This document shows positions 43,455 through 52,826 of a stretch of 64,000 nt of DNA, piece by piece. Position 1 is the first letter of the stretch, and every line of letters begins with the position of its first letter. Source of the stretch: Pectinophora gossypiella (lineage: Eukaryota; Arthropoda; Insecta; Lepidoptera; Gelechiidae); assembly GCF_024362695.1 (NCBI RefSeq), contig NC_065419.1:1984678-2048677 (forward strand), read 5' to 3'. The notes under the pieces are model-generated. The model did no database searches. It saw only the letters and a list, made by a program, of their open reading frames with translations, and was not told where the DNA came from. The translations under genes were made by a program, and so were the position numbers.

Positions 43455-44182
43455 TTTATGAATAATCCGTTTCCTTTCTTGTAAGGTTTCATGTATAAAC
43501 CTTTACCGATTGCAACCGATTCCATCACCTTATTATGACGTTCTGTTTCACGCAAGTTCTGTTGAGCGGTTTTATAGTCATTTACAGTTTTAGCAACACC
43601 AGCTGCACCGCCTGCTAAAGCGCCTAAGGCTGATAAGCCAGCAAATATTGGAATTAATGGTAAAATTCCTCCTGTTTTCGGTATAGGTATAACACGTGGT
43701 AAACGAATTTTATGTTTATGATTTTTAAAGATTTTTTTTGCAGCTAAATATGCATATTTTACCACTGACTTATTATCTTTAGGTTTCAGTTTCTTGATGT
43801 GTGACTTTATTCGAGAAACTAAACCTTTAAAACTTGTGATACCAGATCCCGTTTTTAATTTTGTTTTCATAACTTTACTGACCAGCCATGATGCGAGTTT
43901 TTCACCCTTCCCAGCGTTTTTTGCTTTGAGTCGTGCTTTAGCCATATTTAAAAGTTGTAAATCTGCTTGATGACGATTATGTAAATCACTATAATTCGAG
44001 TATGCTATGTCGTGGCGTTTGCAGGCTTCGTCAAGTTCATTAACACCTATATCACCTCGCAATAATCGTTCTTTTAACCTAGTCCCGGGTCCGCAATAGT
44101 TGTAACCTGGTAGGTGTAACTCAAACGGTAAATTATTTATTAAACTATTTATTAGTCCTCCTCCTTGCATGGGTACAAACAT
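43439..44182 (-). CDS. PLA2-like / virion core protein
   Basis: 247 residues, two parts. Residues about 24-61 contain YNYCGPGTRL (Ca-loop type) and ACKRHDIAY with His57-Asp58, the signature of parvovirus VP1-type phospholipase A2, used by those viruses for endosome escape. Residues about 110-170 are very basic. A glycine/alanine hydrophobic stretch (FAGLSALGALAGGAAGVA) follows, then a charged helix and the ending YMKPYKKGNGLF. The second half resembles core/membrane-active proteins of Polintons (adenovirus VI/X-like role, inferred). The N terminus has MQGGG at residues 5-9, which fits the adenain consensus (M/I/L)xGG-x. Confidence 0.85.
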   Translation of the reverse strand: MFVPMQGGGLINSLINNLPFELHLPGYNYCGPGTRLKERLLRGDIGVNELDEACKRHDIAYSNYSDLHNRHQADLQLLNMAKARLKAKNAGKGEKLASWLVSKVMKTKLKTGSGITSFKGLVSRIKSHIKKLKPKDNKSVVKYAYLAAKKIFKNHKHKIRLPRVIPIPKTGGILPLIPIFAGLSALGALAGGAAGVAKTVNDYKTAQQNLRETERHNKVMESVAIGKGLYMKPYKKGNGLFIKCTKS

Positions 44183-44212
44183 AATGAAAATAGATAGAGA
44201 TAACTGTTCTAT

Positions 44213-45148
44213 TTATTGAACAATCTCTTTTTTGTTAACCCAACTATTCTCTTCCTGTGATAAACCTAACCATTTCACATATAGTTGATTTCCTCTTTTC
44301 TTAATAACTTTTTCAATCAAATATACATCAGGATAAGCAGTTTTTTGTAATTCGTGTTCATAAAAGCCTCCCAATATTTCGTTACTTTTTTGATCTTCAA
44401 TTTGATAAGTGACTGGCTTCGTATTTACACATTTTTTAATACGAAATATCTCTGTAGACCAGTTAGGTGTATATCCTTTGCTAAAACTACTTTTATATTT
44501 GCTTATACGAACGTAGTCACCAACTTTAAATTTATGACCATTTTTTTCTAATTTATTTTTTCCGATTTTCATTATATTATTTTTTATGATTGGTTCATTT
44601 TCATAATTGATGTCGATTGGTTTGAACTGTGTAGTACGGTGTTTAGTATTGTTGTAGGTACACACGATTTTATTTAACGGTATTCCTACCCACTTGTAAT
44701 TGCCATTAAGACTGAAAAGTTTGTATAGTTTGGTTTTCAATGTCCTTATAACTCTTTCCACAATAGAAGCTTTTTTAGTAGAGTATGTTGAATAATGGTT
44801 AACAGATAAAGATTTCATTAAATTTTGAAAAATGGTGTTATAAAATTCTGTTCCTTGGTCAGTTTGCAAGTTGATAGGCTTTCGATAAGAATGCTTGACT
44901 ATTGTCTCAAAAGCACGAGTCACCTCTTCCTTATTCTTCGTTTTAAGCGGTATTACCCACGTGTACTTTGAAAAACAGTCTATAACAACTAATATGTAAT
45001 TATGACCCCTATTATAATTCTTTAAGTGTTTTAAATCAATTAAATCAGCTTGCCATAGATCATCAATTCCTTTTAATATTACAGAACGGCGAATAAAATT
45101 TCTTCGTGCCGGTCTGTGAATTTCATTTACAACTTGTTCTTTAATCAT
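44213..45148 (-). CDS. Retroviral-type integrase (RVE) with chromodomain
   Basis: 311 residues. Joins element ends to host DNA, giving the 6-bp duplication seen. Catalytic core: Asp35 (WQADLIDL), Asp97 (LQTDQGTEF) and Glu131 (KASIVERVIRTLK), 33 residues after Asp97. The C terminus (YLIEKVIKKRGNQLYVKWLG) is a chromodomain, probably a chromatin-targeting module. The usual N-terminal HHCC zinc region of longer Polinton integrases is absent; the frame starts at HRPARRNF, close to the core. It overlaps the fibre-like gene by 8 bases. It lies among structural genes rather than next to polB. Confidence 0.94.
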   Translation of the reverse strand: MIKEQVVNEIHRPARRNFIRRSVILKGIDDLWQADLIDLKHLKNYNRGHNYILVVIDCFSKYTWVIPLKTKNKEEVTRAFETIVKHSYRKPINLQTDQGTEFYNTIFQNLMKSLSVNHYSTYSTKKASIVERVIRTLKTKLYKLFSLNGNYKWVGIPLNKIVCTYNNTKHRTTQFKPIDINYENEPIIKNNIMKIGKNKLEKNGHKFKVGDYVRISKYKSSFSKGYTPNWSTEIFRIKKCVNTKPVTYQIEDQKSNEILGGFYEHELQKTAYPDVYLIEKVIKKRGNQLYVKWLGLSQEENSWVNKKEIVQ

Positions 45149-45503
45149 TTTGTTGTTTCACCTTTTCGCTATATTTTTTCCTCAAATACTGATCAAAAAC
45201 GTCTGGTAACTCTGCTTTTAAAGTTTTTAACTTTGAATCAACGTCTTTTAGAATGCTGCTTCTACAAGCACTTATCAGTAAGTCTACATCTGTCTTTGTG
45301 TAAGATTTAGTTGTAATTTTATCAACATATTCTTTATTCACTACATCATCGGATTCTGTTGGAGTCTTCACACCTCTCATTCTATTCAAATGTAAATTGA
45401 TTTCTCCGTGTTCTACTTTAAGTACTGATTCTTCGCTAAAATTTAATACGTCGGATAAACGCATCCTTTTATGTACGTGGTGGCCGAATTTATCAATATT
45501 CAT
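45141..45503 (-). CDS. Fibre/tail-like protein, unknown
   Basis: 120 residues. The middle contains LHLNRMRGVKTPTESDDVVN followed by KEYVD, matching the pattern of phage and virus fibre repeats (hydrophobic-N-x-I/V-x-P-x4-D-A/V-x-N-K-x-Y-V-D), which form trimeric shafts. The N terminus is basic; the C terminus is a Lys-rich coiled helix. I infer a vertex spike base or attachment protein. The fibre match is by pattern only. Confidence 0.65.
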   Translation of the reverse strand: MNIDKFGHHVHKRMRLSDVLNFSEESVLKVEHGEINLHLNRMRGVKTPTESDDVVNKEYVDKITTKSYTKTDVDLLISACRSSILKDVDSKLKTLKAELPDVFDQYLRKKYSEKVKQQND

Positions 45504-45567
45504 TTTAATAGTCTGAATTAACGAAAGGTTGGTTTATAATTAAAACAATAATCATGTGTTTCTCTAT

Positions 45568-46545
45568 TTATTTATTCTTGCTAAAATGGTATATTTTGTC
45601 ACTTAATATTTTATTTTGGGTGATAATTCCCCGTTCTGTCAATTCTTCTATTATGGAAATCATTTCATTATCCAATCCTGTGTTGCCAGCTTCTCGCGAA
45701 GCTACTAATAATTTTAATCGCTCAACTAATTCGTTAGGATCATCCCAATAAATGTAATCAACATTTTTTTTTTTTTTTTTTAATACTGGTAAGCCTTCTC
45801 CTTTAGCAACACTCTCATCTGTACTGTTTGCTGATATAGAACGAGCTAATTTGAACATTGGTTTTATGATTTGTAAATATTTCCTTCCTTTATTGCTTTT
45901 TATAGGTTTTCTTGGATCATAATCTCGTCGATGAGCGTTTGTGTCTATTAACATTTGTTTATAATATGATTTATCGTTTTCAGATATTAGGCTTAAATCA
46001 GGAACTTTTTTGAATAGTAACTCTTTTAGACCTGGTGTAATTTGATATATACATCCATTTATTGACATTTGCTTATCATCAATAACCAACCGGGCTGAGC
46101 CAAGCATAAGTTTCCCACGTTCATATCTTGCACCAAATGGAACGTCTTCAAACACTTCCGGAGAAAGAGACCATGACGATATATTTTTATGAGGACTTCC
46201 ATGAGATTCAATAGATTTGAAAGATTCATCTATATTATTATCAGTTGTAATACTTTCATCCCCTGAATCTTCTTCGGTGGTGTTATCAGATTGTTCCTCT
46301 ACATTTGAAGAAGCATTTTTGTGCATTAATGTTTTATCCAACTGTACATTAGCAAAAGAGTCATCTCCACTAGATTTTATGTTATTCATGGAATTATTTA
46401 AAATTTGATTAAGTGGATTAACTATAGGCTTAAAAACGGTTTCCAGTGCTTTTTCATTATCCGACTGGATATCTCTCATCTTACGAACCTTCTTTTTCAC
46501 TGCCTCTGCAGCATTAACTATCTGTCTTTTTAACGATTGTTCCAT
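45568..46545 (-). CDS. Conserved Polinton protein with C-terminal WDDPNEL domain, unknown
   Basis: 325 residues. A basic N-terminal helix (KKKVRKMRDIQ), a long acidic, Ser/Asn-rich disordered stretch (about 85-125), a folded part (LSPEVFEDVPFGARYERGKL), and a C-terminal domain YIYWDDPNELVERLKLLVAS followed by REAGNTGLDNEMISIIEELT. That ending is one I recall from many arthropod Polinton-like loci, with no known function. An 18-base poly-T tract (45764-45781) encodes six Lys just before this domain and could slip. It could be a scaffold or core protein. Confidence 0.75.
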   Translation of the reverse strand: MEQSLKRQIVNAAEAVKKKVRKMRDIQSDNEKALETVFKPIVNPLNQILNNSMNNIKSSGDDSFANVQLDKTLMHKNASSNVEEQSDNTTEEDSGDESITTDNNIDESFKSIESHGSPHKNISSWSLSPEVFEDVPFGARYERGKLMLGSARLVIDDKQMSINGCIYQITPGLKELLFKKVPDLSLISENDKSYYKQMLIDTNAHRRDYDPRKPIKSNKGRKYLQIIKPMFKLARSISANSTDESVAKGEGLPVLKKKKKNVDYIYWDDPNELVERLKLLVASREAGNTGLDNEMISIIEELTERGIITQNKILSDKIYHFSKNK

Positions 46546-46697
46546 TATAGAGATAGCTTAATACGTGTTTTGCTTTGTACAGCGTAGAGACGAATAGGTA
46601 AATGAGGTTAAAGTGATACTATTTATAAATATATATGGTTGACGATGACAAAGTTGAGAACGCTATCATACTTGAGATAGACAACAGAATTTTCAGT
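46546..46697 (-). promoter_or_regulatory. Possible promoter for the capsid gene block
   Basis: 152-base gap, the longest between genes on this strand. On the - strand it contains TATTTATAAATA (about 46616-46632), a TATA-like box upstream of the 325-residue gene. This is inference from sequence only. Confidence 0.35.
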
Positions 46698-47384
46698 TTA
46701 GTCAAAAACTATAAATGTATCAAACATCTTCCTGTACCCCCCTTCATTTTTTCCACAATCTTTATTTATAACTACATAATTATAGTTGTTACTCCATACC
46801 TTTGAACACATTTCTCTAAATTGTGCCCACGACATGTCTGTGCCTACATGTTCATCGTATACATGTTTTAGATTGATATCGTCCTGTTTAAATAATACTA
46901 TCAAATTTGAATTATCTCTAACAAGTTGTTTAGGAATCTTAGTATAGGTCTGATTTAAATAAAAGCTATCTATATTTCTATGTCTCCCCATAGCAAAATA
47001 ATCCCGCATGTTGTTTTGATTTTCACAGGCGACGTCGTCGAATATAATTATAGAATTCGAACGAGCCTCCTGCGGGCTTAGAACTTCATCTTTTTCATGA
47101 AATTTATAAAATGATACACCCGGTACCATTTTTAACACATTTTCTAAATATTCATACTTTGGTTGACAAAGAGACTTGGAATATACATATAAATTTCTAT
47201 AACGAAGACCATTTTTATGCAATAAAAGTCCAATCATTAAATTAGTTTTGCCGCAATTAGATGGCCCACAAATAATGCACCTTATTGTATTCGGCAATAG
47301 TTTTCCATGACGTTGAGTGTCAGAGCTCGATATAGGACAGATTTCAGGTAGTTTCAAAGCATGTTTCTGTTTCACAAATTTCAT
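46698..47384 (-). CDS. Genome-packaging ATPase (FtsK/HerA, A32-like)
   Basis: 228 residues. Expected to drive DNA into capsids. Walker A is GPSNCGKT at 40-47; Walker B is IIIFDDV at about 113-119; NQTYTKIPKQLVRDNSN follows, matching the conserved Gln/Arg region of A32-type ATPases. It ends YRKMFDTFIVFD. The length is normal for this family in Polintons. It is the first gene from the right end, about 380 bases inside the TIR. Confidence 0.94.
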   Translation of the reverse strand: MKFVKQKHALKLPEICPISSSDTQRHGKLLPNTIRCIICGPSNCGKTNLMIGLLLHKNGLRYRNLYVYSKSLCQPKYEYLENVLKMVPGVSFYKFHEKDEVLSPQEARSNSIIIFDDVACENQNNMRDYFAMGRHRNIDSFYLNQTYTKIPKQLVRDNSNLIVLFKQDDINLKHVYDEHVGTDMSWAQFREMCSKVWSNNYNYVVINKDCGKNEGGYRKMFDTFIVFD

Positions 47385-47639
47385 TATAAGTATAAAGCGA
47401 TGACAATTTGTCTATTGCGTGTTATAGCTTTTACAGCAATGAAATGTATTTCTTGACGCAATGTTATTTAAACTTAAATATTGATGTGATATGCTGTCCC
47501 GTAGGTTATGAGCATTCTAATTCGAAATTGTGACAACCACAAACGGTGGTAATACTGTTTTACGTTGTCGATTAGATAATTATTTTAAAACAGTTTATTG
47601 TTGTGTGAATATACCTACTTTCAATGTGTGAATTGAACA
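47385..47639. other. Right subterminal region, upstream of packaging ATPase
   Basis: AT-rich, no gene. It should hold the ATPase promoter; no clear box is seen beyond AT-rich runs. Confidence 0.4.
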
Positions 47640-47735
47640 TTCTAGACGAGTTTATTGTTAAAACCCCACACGGAACGGAGTGAACGCAAGCGAACGAAGT
47701 GAAGTTTTGTGTTTTAACGATAAAGTGGTCTAGAA
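47640..47735. repeat. Right subterminal hairpin
   Basis: Arms 47640-47664 and 47711-47735 (25 nt each, about 4 mismatches) surround a 46-base loop. Both arms carry the TTCTAGAC motif that recurs in the TIR. No counterpart is seen inside the left TIR. It lies between the TIR and the ATPase gene and could be a replication or packaging signal; this is inference. Confidence 0.7.
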
Positions 47736-47765
47736 AGCCAGGACACAAATCTAGACTCAAAAAAA

Positions 47766-48060
47766 TGTGATATGAAATCGACTCGTGCTATACTGGTGAG
47801 TGTTGTAGTTGCTAACCGATTGATCGTAATATTAAGAACCATCGATGTTATTGGGTATTTCTAGACCATCGAAGTGAAGGGATTCGCGAAAATGTTCTTG
47901 GGCATTCTAGACCATCGAAGTGAAGGGATCCGCGAGAGCGCGCGCGATAGCGCGTTGGCGCTCGAGCGATCCGACTGAACGAAGATGGTCTAGAATGCCC
48001 AAGAACATTTTCGCGAATCCCTTCACTTCGATGGTCTAGAATGCCCAATAACATACTACT
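47766..48060 (-). repeat. Polinton right terminal inverted repeat
   Basis: Inverted partner of the left TIR, ending CATACTACT at 48060, with the same nested palindrome. Confidence 0.96.
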
Positions 48061-48261
48061 AATAAGGAGTAAAAGATCACAAAATTATAATAATGTAAAA
48101 AACCTTACTTTACACCCCCGTTGCCATGCGCCATACAATCAACAATACCTAGCTAACGGGGGCTGCCAGATCTGACGCCAACACCCAGATTTCTATAAAC
48201 AATATTGTTTATGAACACCACCATAATTGGGATGTAATCGAGATCATATACGAGTACGTTC

Positions 48262-48362
48262 TACATACAGGATGTTAGTGACATCGTAACGAAAACTTGG
48301 ATGATTCAGACCATGATTCTGAATTGAAATCAAGTTGAATTTTCCATCGCAAAAGTATGAAA
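48262..48362 (+). mobile_element. MITE fragment, GTGACATCGTAACGAA family
   Basis: Begins ACATACAGGATGTTAGTGAC and runs to ATCGCAAAAGTATG; one arm only. It starts about 200 bases outside the right Polinton end. Confidence 0.75.
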
Positions 48363-48382
48363 CTCAAAGTACGCTGCTCCAC

Positions 48383-48600
48383 AGCGGCTTGGTGAAGGTG
48401 TTTTTACGGCTAATAGCCGGGACCAACGGCTTAACGTGCCGTCCGAAGCACTGAATCATCTTACTTTTTCCGACAATCAGGTCATTCAAGCCAGCAATGT
48501 CCTTACCAAACAAAGATTTTGACAATGTCTCTATCGGGAATCGAACCCGGCCCTCCAGATCGTAAGCCTAACGCTCTAAACAGTAGACCACGGAGACTGT
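48383..48600 (-). repeat. SINE-A2
   Basis: AGCCGGGACCAACGGCTTAA through head GGGAATCGAACCCGGCCCTC and CAGTAGACCACGGAG. Confidence 0.82.
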
Positions 48601-49159
48601 TGTTCATTAGTAAGCTGTGCACTTATTTTTTGACAAAATTTCCGCCGTATTTCACGACCGGCCCACCGAAGAACAAACAAATTATTCTCCCAAAGTCAGA
48701 CTGCTACAAAAATACATTCATTGATATTTCACAATATTCTTTGTTTCACAAATGAATTACACTTTTGAAACATACCAACAATGTTTCGCGTAATCGAATA
48801 TCTTTTTCATTTCGAATCGGTATTCATCGGAGAATTTGCGCGTTGGAAATTAAATTCGTAATTTAATTCTGTATTCAAATACGAAAAATGGAACTGAAAA
48901 TAACGTACTCTATACAGGGATGCATAAAACGGACTGTAAATTTAATGTACTTTGGTGTTATTTTACATTCATTTGTTTTGATGTAAAATCTGTGTAAGTT
49001 GTTATGTACTGTTAATACACTCAATCACTATTTGCCTTATTGTTTACTGTCTATGTTTTTATTTGTACTTTCTTTTGTAAGTTGTTTTTATTACGTGTTT
49101 TAATTCTATGTTATGTGTTTTTCCGTGTTTAGTTTTATATATGTTTCTGTGGTGTCCCT

Positions 49160-49235
49160 ATACAGATGATTCAGACTATGATTCTGAGTTAATATCAAGT
49201 GGAATTTTCCGTCGCAAGTCATGATTTTTTTAGTG
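49160..49235 (+). mobile_element. MITE fragment, GTGACATCGTAACGAA family
   Basis: Contains GATGATTCAGACTATGATTC and GTGGAATTTTCCGTCGCAAG; ends missing. Confidence 0.65.
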
Positions 49236-49237
49236 GA

Positions 49238-49415
49238 GGTGTCGGTAATTTTTTACAGCTAATAGCCGGGACCAACGGCTTAACGTGCTCTCATTAGCAC
49301 GAAATCATCTTACTTTTATGGAAAATCAGGTGATTCAAGTCTGCAATGTTCTTAGCAAACAAAGGACAGCCTTATAAAAAGATTTCGACTATGTCCCCAT
49401 CAGGAATCGAACCAG
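49238..49415 (-). repeat. SINE-A2 fragment
   Basis: AATAGCCGGGACCAACGGCT through CAGGAATCGAACCAGAACC; head truncated at box B. Confidence 0.75.
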
Positions 49416-50680
49416 AACCAAATAATAATTGTAGGTAATTATTATGAAACGTTCTCAAAGTCAAATTAATAAACTGGGTCACTATTGTGTGGTTGATATT
49501 ATACGTATACGTATATAATTTATCATGATATTACATTACTTATAATAATTATTTGCAATTATTCATAAATTATGTAAGCATTATTGCAAGCTACGGGACA
49601 ACCAATCACATTACAGTTAATAATGCCTCTGGTTATATTACCTGATAAATACATCACGCGATTGGCTAAAACGACATCACGCGATAATCATCTAGCGCAA
49701 TTGGTCAAAACACAAAATATCACGTGACGATAACGGGACGCTATTGGTCCAAACGCGATCACGTCCTTAATTGCGTTAGGTAGCTACTTTTACAAAGCTC
49801 TCGAGGAAAATAAAACGGACTTTGTATTAGAAGATTGAATGCAACTTGCTTTGACTTACAATGAGAGTAACTGAGAATAGAAATCAGGCTCCCGCTTGGA
49901 ACTTTTCAAATCTAACACGAACTATGTGAGAGTTAGACGGAAGTTTCTAGAATGTGGGGGGAGTTTGAAATAGTGTGGCGGAGGTGCGAAGAGAATTGAC
50001 AATATCTGTTGTGATCGGGATTGCTGGTGTTTGAAAATAAACTGGTTTGAGCTAGTTAAAGTGAATTAGTCCTCTGTCTACTGACATTTTAAATGAGAGG
50101 TGTATTTGTCTAGATGTCTTTTTATGTAGCTTGAAAATTGAAAGAAAATTCTACGAAAATCAAATGAAACACTTTTTACTCTTTGTTATTGAACAATTTA
50201 AGGACGATTCCTAACTTAACCTACCTTCTAATATCCTTCTAATATTGTAAGCGCAGTCGATGTTGATGGGAAGATAAAAACTAGCCTCTGCTATAATTCT
50301 CGTATAGGTAATTGTGTCAGAGGCACATCTGACGATGTATGAATGTTTCTTACTCTTTCACACAAAAACTACTGGACAGATTTTGATACGACTTCGCTAT
50401 AATTATAGTTTAAACATCAAAATCATACGAGTGCATAAGCTATTATTTGTAAAGGTACATACGTCGGCGAAGTCGCGTGCACTCGATATATATTTATAAG
50501 AATATATATATAGCATCACGTCTGGATCCTCGAAGGGGTAGGCAGAGGTGAATAGTACCTAAATAGGTTTATATAATCTTTAATTCTTATTAAAGATTTA
50601 CGATCAAGTACATAAGAAAAAAAATGCTGTATATACCCACTCCTCGCTATGTTTAACTGTCATGTAATAGGGGGCCAACC
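49416..50680. other. No gene seen
   Basis: Intronic. 49620-49790 repeats CACGCGATT/CACGTGACG words (ACGACATCACGCGATAATCA) and may be an old element; not classified. Confidence 0.4.
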
Positions 50681-50684
50681 TATT

Positions 50685-50765
50685 GCCTTCTTCTATCATG
50701 TGGGTTGTGATCTGGATTACCAACCCCATCAACCCTGGTGTCAGGGCTATTATTGAGCCAGGAGG
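50685..50765 (-). repeat. SINE-A tail fragment
   Basis: CTTCTTCTATCATGTGGGTT through GTCAGGGCTATTATTGAGCC. Confidence 0.72.
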
Positions 50766-50829
50766 AGAACCTATTGCCAATAATATATGACACGTGATAT
50801 CTATTATCAATGATTCAAACATGAATTCA

Positions 50830-50950
50830 AATAATAATAATAATAATAATAATAACGTTTATTGCATGAAATCAGGTTAGGTACATTGCAGATTACAGTG
50901 CATAAAAATAGTATCACCAAATTCTACTTTTTCAAGCATACACAATGAAA
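50830..50950 (-). repeat. (AAT)n and LINE-like tail
   Basis: AATAATAATAATAATAATAA followed by CGTTTATTGCATGAAATCAG. Confidence 0.5.
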
Positions 50951-51142
50951 GAACGGAACAAGTTACATTCTCATTAAGTCGAATACAATGGTTTAGAGCA
51001 AGAGCTGGAAATAATTAATAAATACATAAACAGCCTATATACGTCCCACTGCTGGGCACAGCAGTTTGTTTTTATTAATAAATCATTTAAAAAATCGAAT
51101 CATTTCAATGAAAATTAACTTATGCTCAATTTCCTCCCTTAG

Positions 51143-51337
51143 CATCGAGACACCCAAGAAACGCTGGCAGTCCTAGACCGGCTGGATCTGGACACGGAGA
51201 AGCCTTCTGATGAGGAGGTGGCTCGCAAGTTCGGCTTCGAAGAAGACTATTATAATGGCACCGTCTCCTGGTGGCAGCAGCTCAAGCCGCAGATGTGGTC
51301 GCTTTTCGATGAACCCTACAGCTCCAATGCTGCTAAG
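51143..51337 (+). CDS. Shaw: Shaw exon 3: T1-S1 linker
   Basis: 195 nt, 65 codons, residues 110-174, phase 0 at both ends. It begins HRDTQETLAVLDRLDLDTEK and ends at the conserved DEPYSSNAAK just before S1. The acceptor is TCCCTTAG and the donor AAG/GTAAGG. It lies 34.2 kb from exon 2 because the intervening intron holds the Polinton. Confidence 0.95.
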
Positions 51338-51374
51338 GTAAGGGATATTTTTTTTTGCTTGTTTATGAACAATT

Positions 51375-51510
51375 TAATCTAAACAGCAATGTTGCTATTT
51401 GACATTTGCGCATATAAAAGTAAGTGCGCAATGTCAAGAAACGTCAAAAAGCAATATTGCTTTTTAGATTAATTGCGTCGATGTGGCCACTTTAACCCCC
51501 CTGATTCTTT
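51375..51510. mobile_element. Short hairpin repeat, most complete copy
   Basis: AATCTAAACAGCAATGTTGC inverted with GCAATATTGCTTTTTAGATT around TTTGACATTTGCGCATATAA. It starts about 38 bases after the Shaw exon 3 donor. Confidence 0.72.
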
Positions 51511-51887
51511 CAATTTAGTAATATCCTGGTTATCAAATCAGTCAGTTAAATAATCACAACTAAGGATTGTTAGCTCAAATCCAATTCTTATTAAGCTTAT
51601 TTTTGCAAGTCACCTTCGCAACTAAGAGTTTTCTCCTTATTTCTTATTTCGGTTCAAGTCAATAACTATGTCAAACCAAACACGGAAAGCATATTAAAAA
51701 TTTTCGCAAGTAAAAAATAAATTATCTGCTTAACAACAGCTCATGTTGGCCATTAAAAAGTTTGTGGAAACCGAAACTTTCTCTACAAATTTTGGCAAAA
51801 ACCAACGCAACGAAACTCTTGACTTTTTTTAACACAAATTTATCCTTGCATTTTAGAAATCGTAAAGTTTTCTTCAGACTGTTAACA

Positions 51888-52150
51888 TCTTCCATCGTCT
51901 AGTGGTTAGAAAATTGGTCTCTCAATCTGAAGGTCCCGACTTCGATTCTCGGTGGGGATTTAACATAAGAATCACCTCGTGATCCCTAGTTTGGTAAGGA
52001 TATTGCTGCTCATCCAGTTGTTAGAAAGTAAAATGACCTATGTGCTTTAGAGGGCACGTGAAGCTGTCAGACCCGGCTACTGTTTGTCAGGTGCTTAGCG
52101 ACTATATAGTTACATTATCACCAGGGTAAAATGAGGTAACTCCTCAGAAG
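51888..52150 (+). repeat. SINE-A2/A, diverged
   Basis: CCATCGTCTAGTGGTTAGAA, CTTCGATTCTCGGTGGGGAT and a GAAGAAGAAG tail. Confidence 0.65.
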
Positions 52151-52624
52151 AAGAAGACTGTTCACGGGACCTTAACCAATAATTGTACGGTGAAAACACA
52201 GAATCCGTATAACACATCATCACAAAGATGTTATAAAAATAGTTCTAAGGTATTATGTCTGTTTTCAAATGGGTTCTGAACTTTCAAAAATGTTGATTCT
52301 GAACTTGCGAGATTCGCAGTAGCAGGAATCGACGTTCAGGAACTCACTATCAAAGTCATAATTCATCTTTTTTGGTTTGGTCTATGTTTCGTCGGATCTA
52401 CGTTTTGTCGGAACACAGTTCTGTTCAAAACAATGTGTGTCGTAGTTTTAGCGCTATTCAGCCTATATTGTCAGCTAATTAGGTGATCATTGTATAACCC
52501 ATCCACGGGAAACAACAATAGCCCAAATATGCGTAAAGTGGTTCCCAATTAGATAATTTTCAACCTGACTGGTACTATGATTTGTTGTGTACTTATTAAA
52601 ATTTTATGAATTTATTGCATTGCT

Positions 52625-52808
52625 ACAGGTCAAGAAGTAATGTATGTAATGTATACCTACATTGATTTAAAAGATGTGTTGCTGTTGCTGTTTCTTATTA
52701 TTTCTTCTCCTTAGTCACTTGCGAAATGACGCAAATTCAAAAATGTTACATTGACCTTCAACTTTATCCATGATAATTACGTTGAATAAATGATTCTGAT
52801 TTCTGATC
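52625..52808 (+). mobile_element. LINE 3' end abutting the Shaw exon 4 acceptor
   Basis: GATGTGTTGCTGTTGCTGTT through CAAAAATGTTACATTGACCT to TGATTCTGATTTCTGAT; matches 12740-12890. Its tail ends about 19 bases before exon 4. Confidence 0.7.
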
Positions 52809-52826
52809 ACGTTCCTTTTGTTGCAG

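Larger units (their letters stand above)
30519..48060. mobile_element. Polinton/Maverick (adintovirus-like) element, apparently intact
   Basis: A 17,542-bp self-synthesising virus-like DNA transposon inside intron 2 of Shaw. The ends are inverted repeats beginning AGTAGTATG, flanked by AATAAA (30513-30518) and AATAAG (48061-48066), a 6-bp target duplication with one mismatch. It encodes the diagnostic Polinton set: protein-primed PolB, RVE integrase with chromodomain, FtsK/HerA-type packaging ATPase, adenain-like protease, and major and minor capsid proteins, plus PLA2-like, fibre-like and unknown proteins. Left-arm genes run on the + strand and right-arm genes on the - strand, converging near 40.3 kb. 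Length is typical (15-20 kb). Every core frame is open and the TIRs match over about 274 bp, so it looks young. Whether it still moves or forms particles cannot be told from sequence. Confidence 0.97.

Noticed and set aside
40519..47384. Bacterial or phage operon contamination
   Set aside because: Gene order and families are Polinton; flanked by TIRs and a target duplication within an insect intron that contains lepidopteran-type SINEs on both sides.
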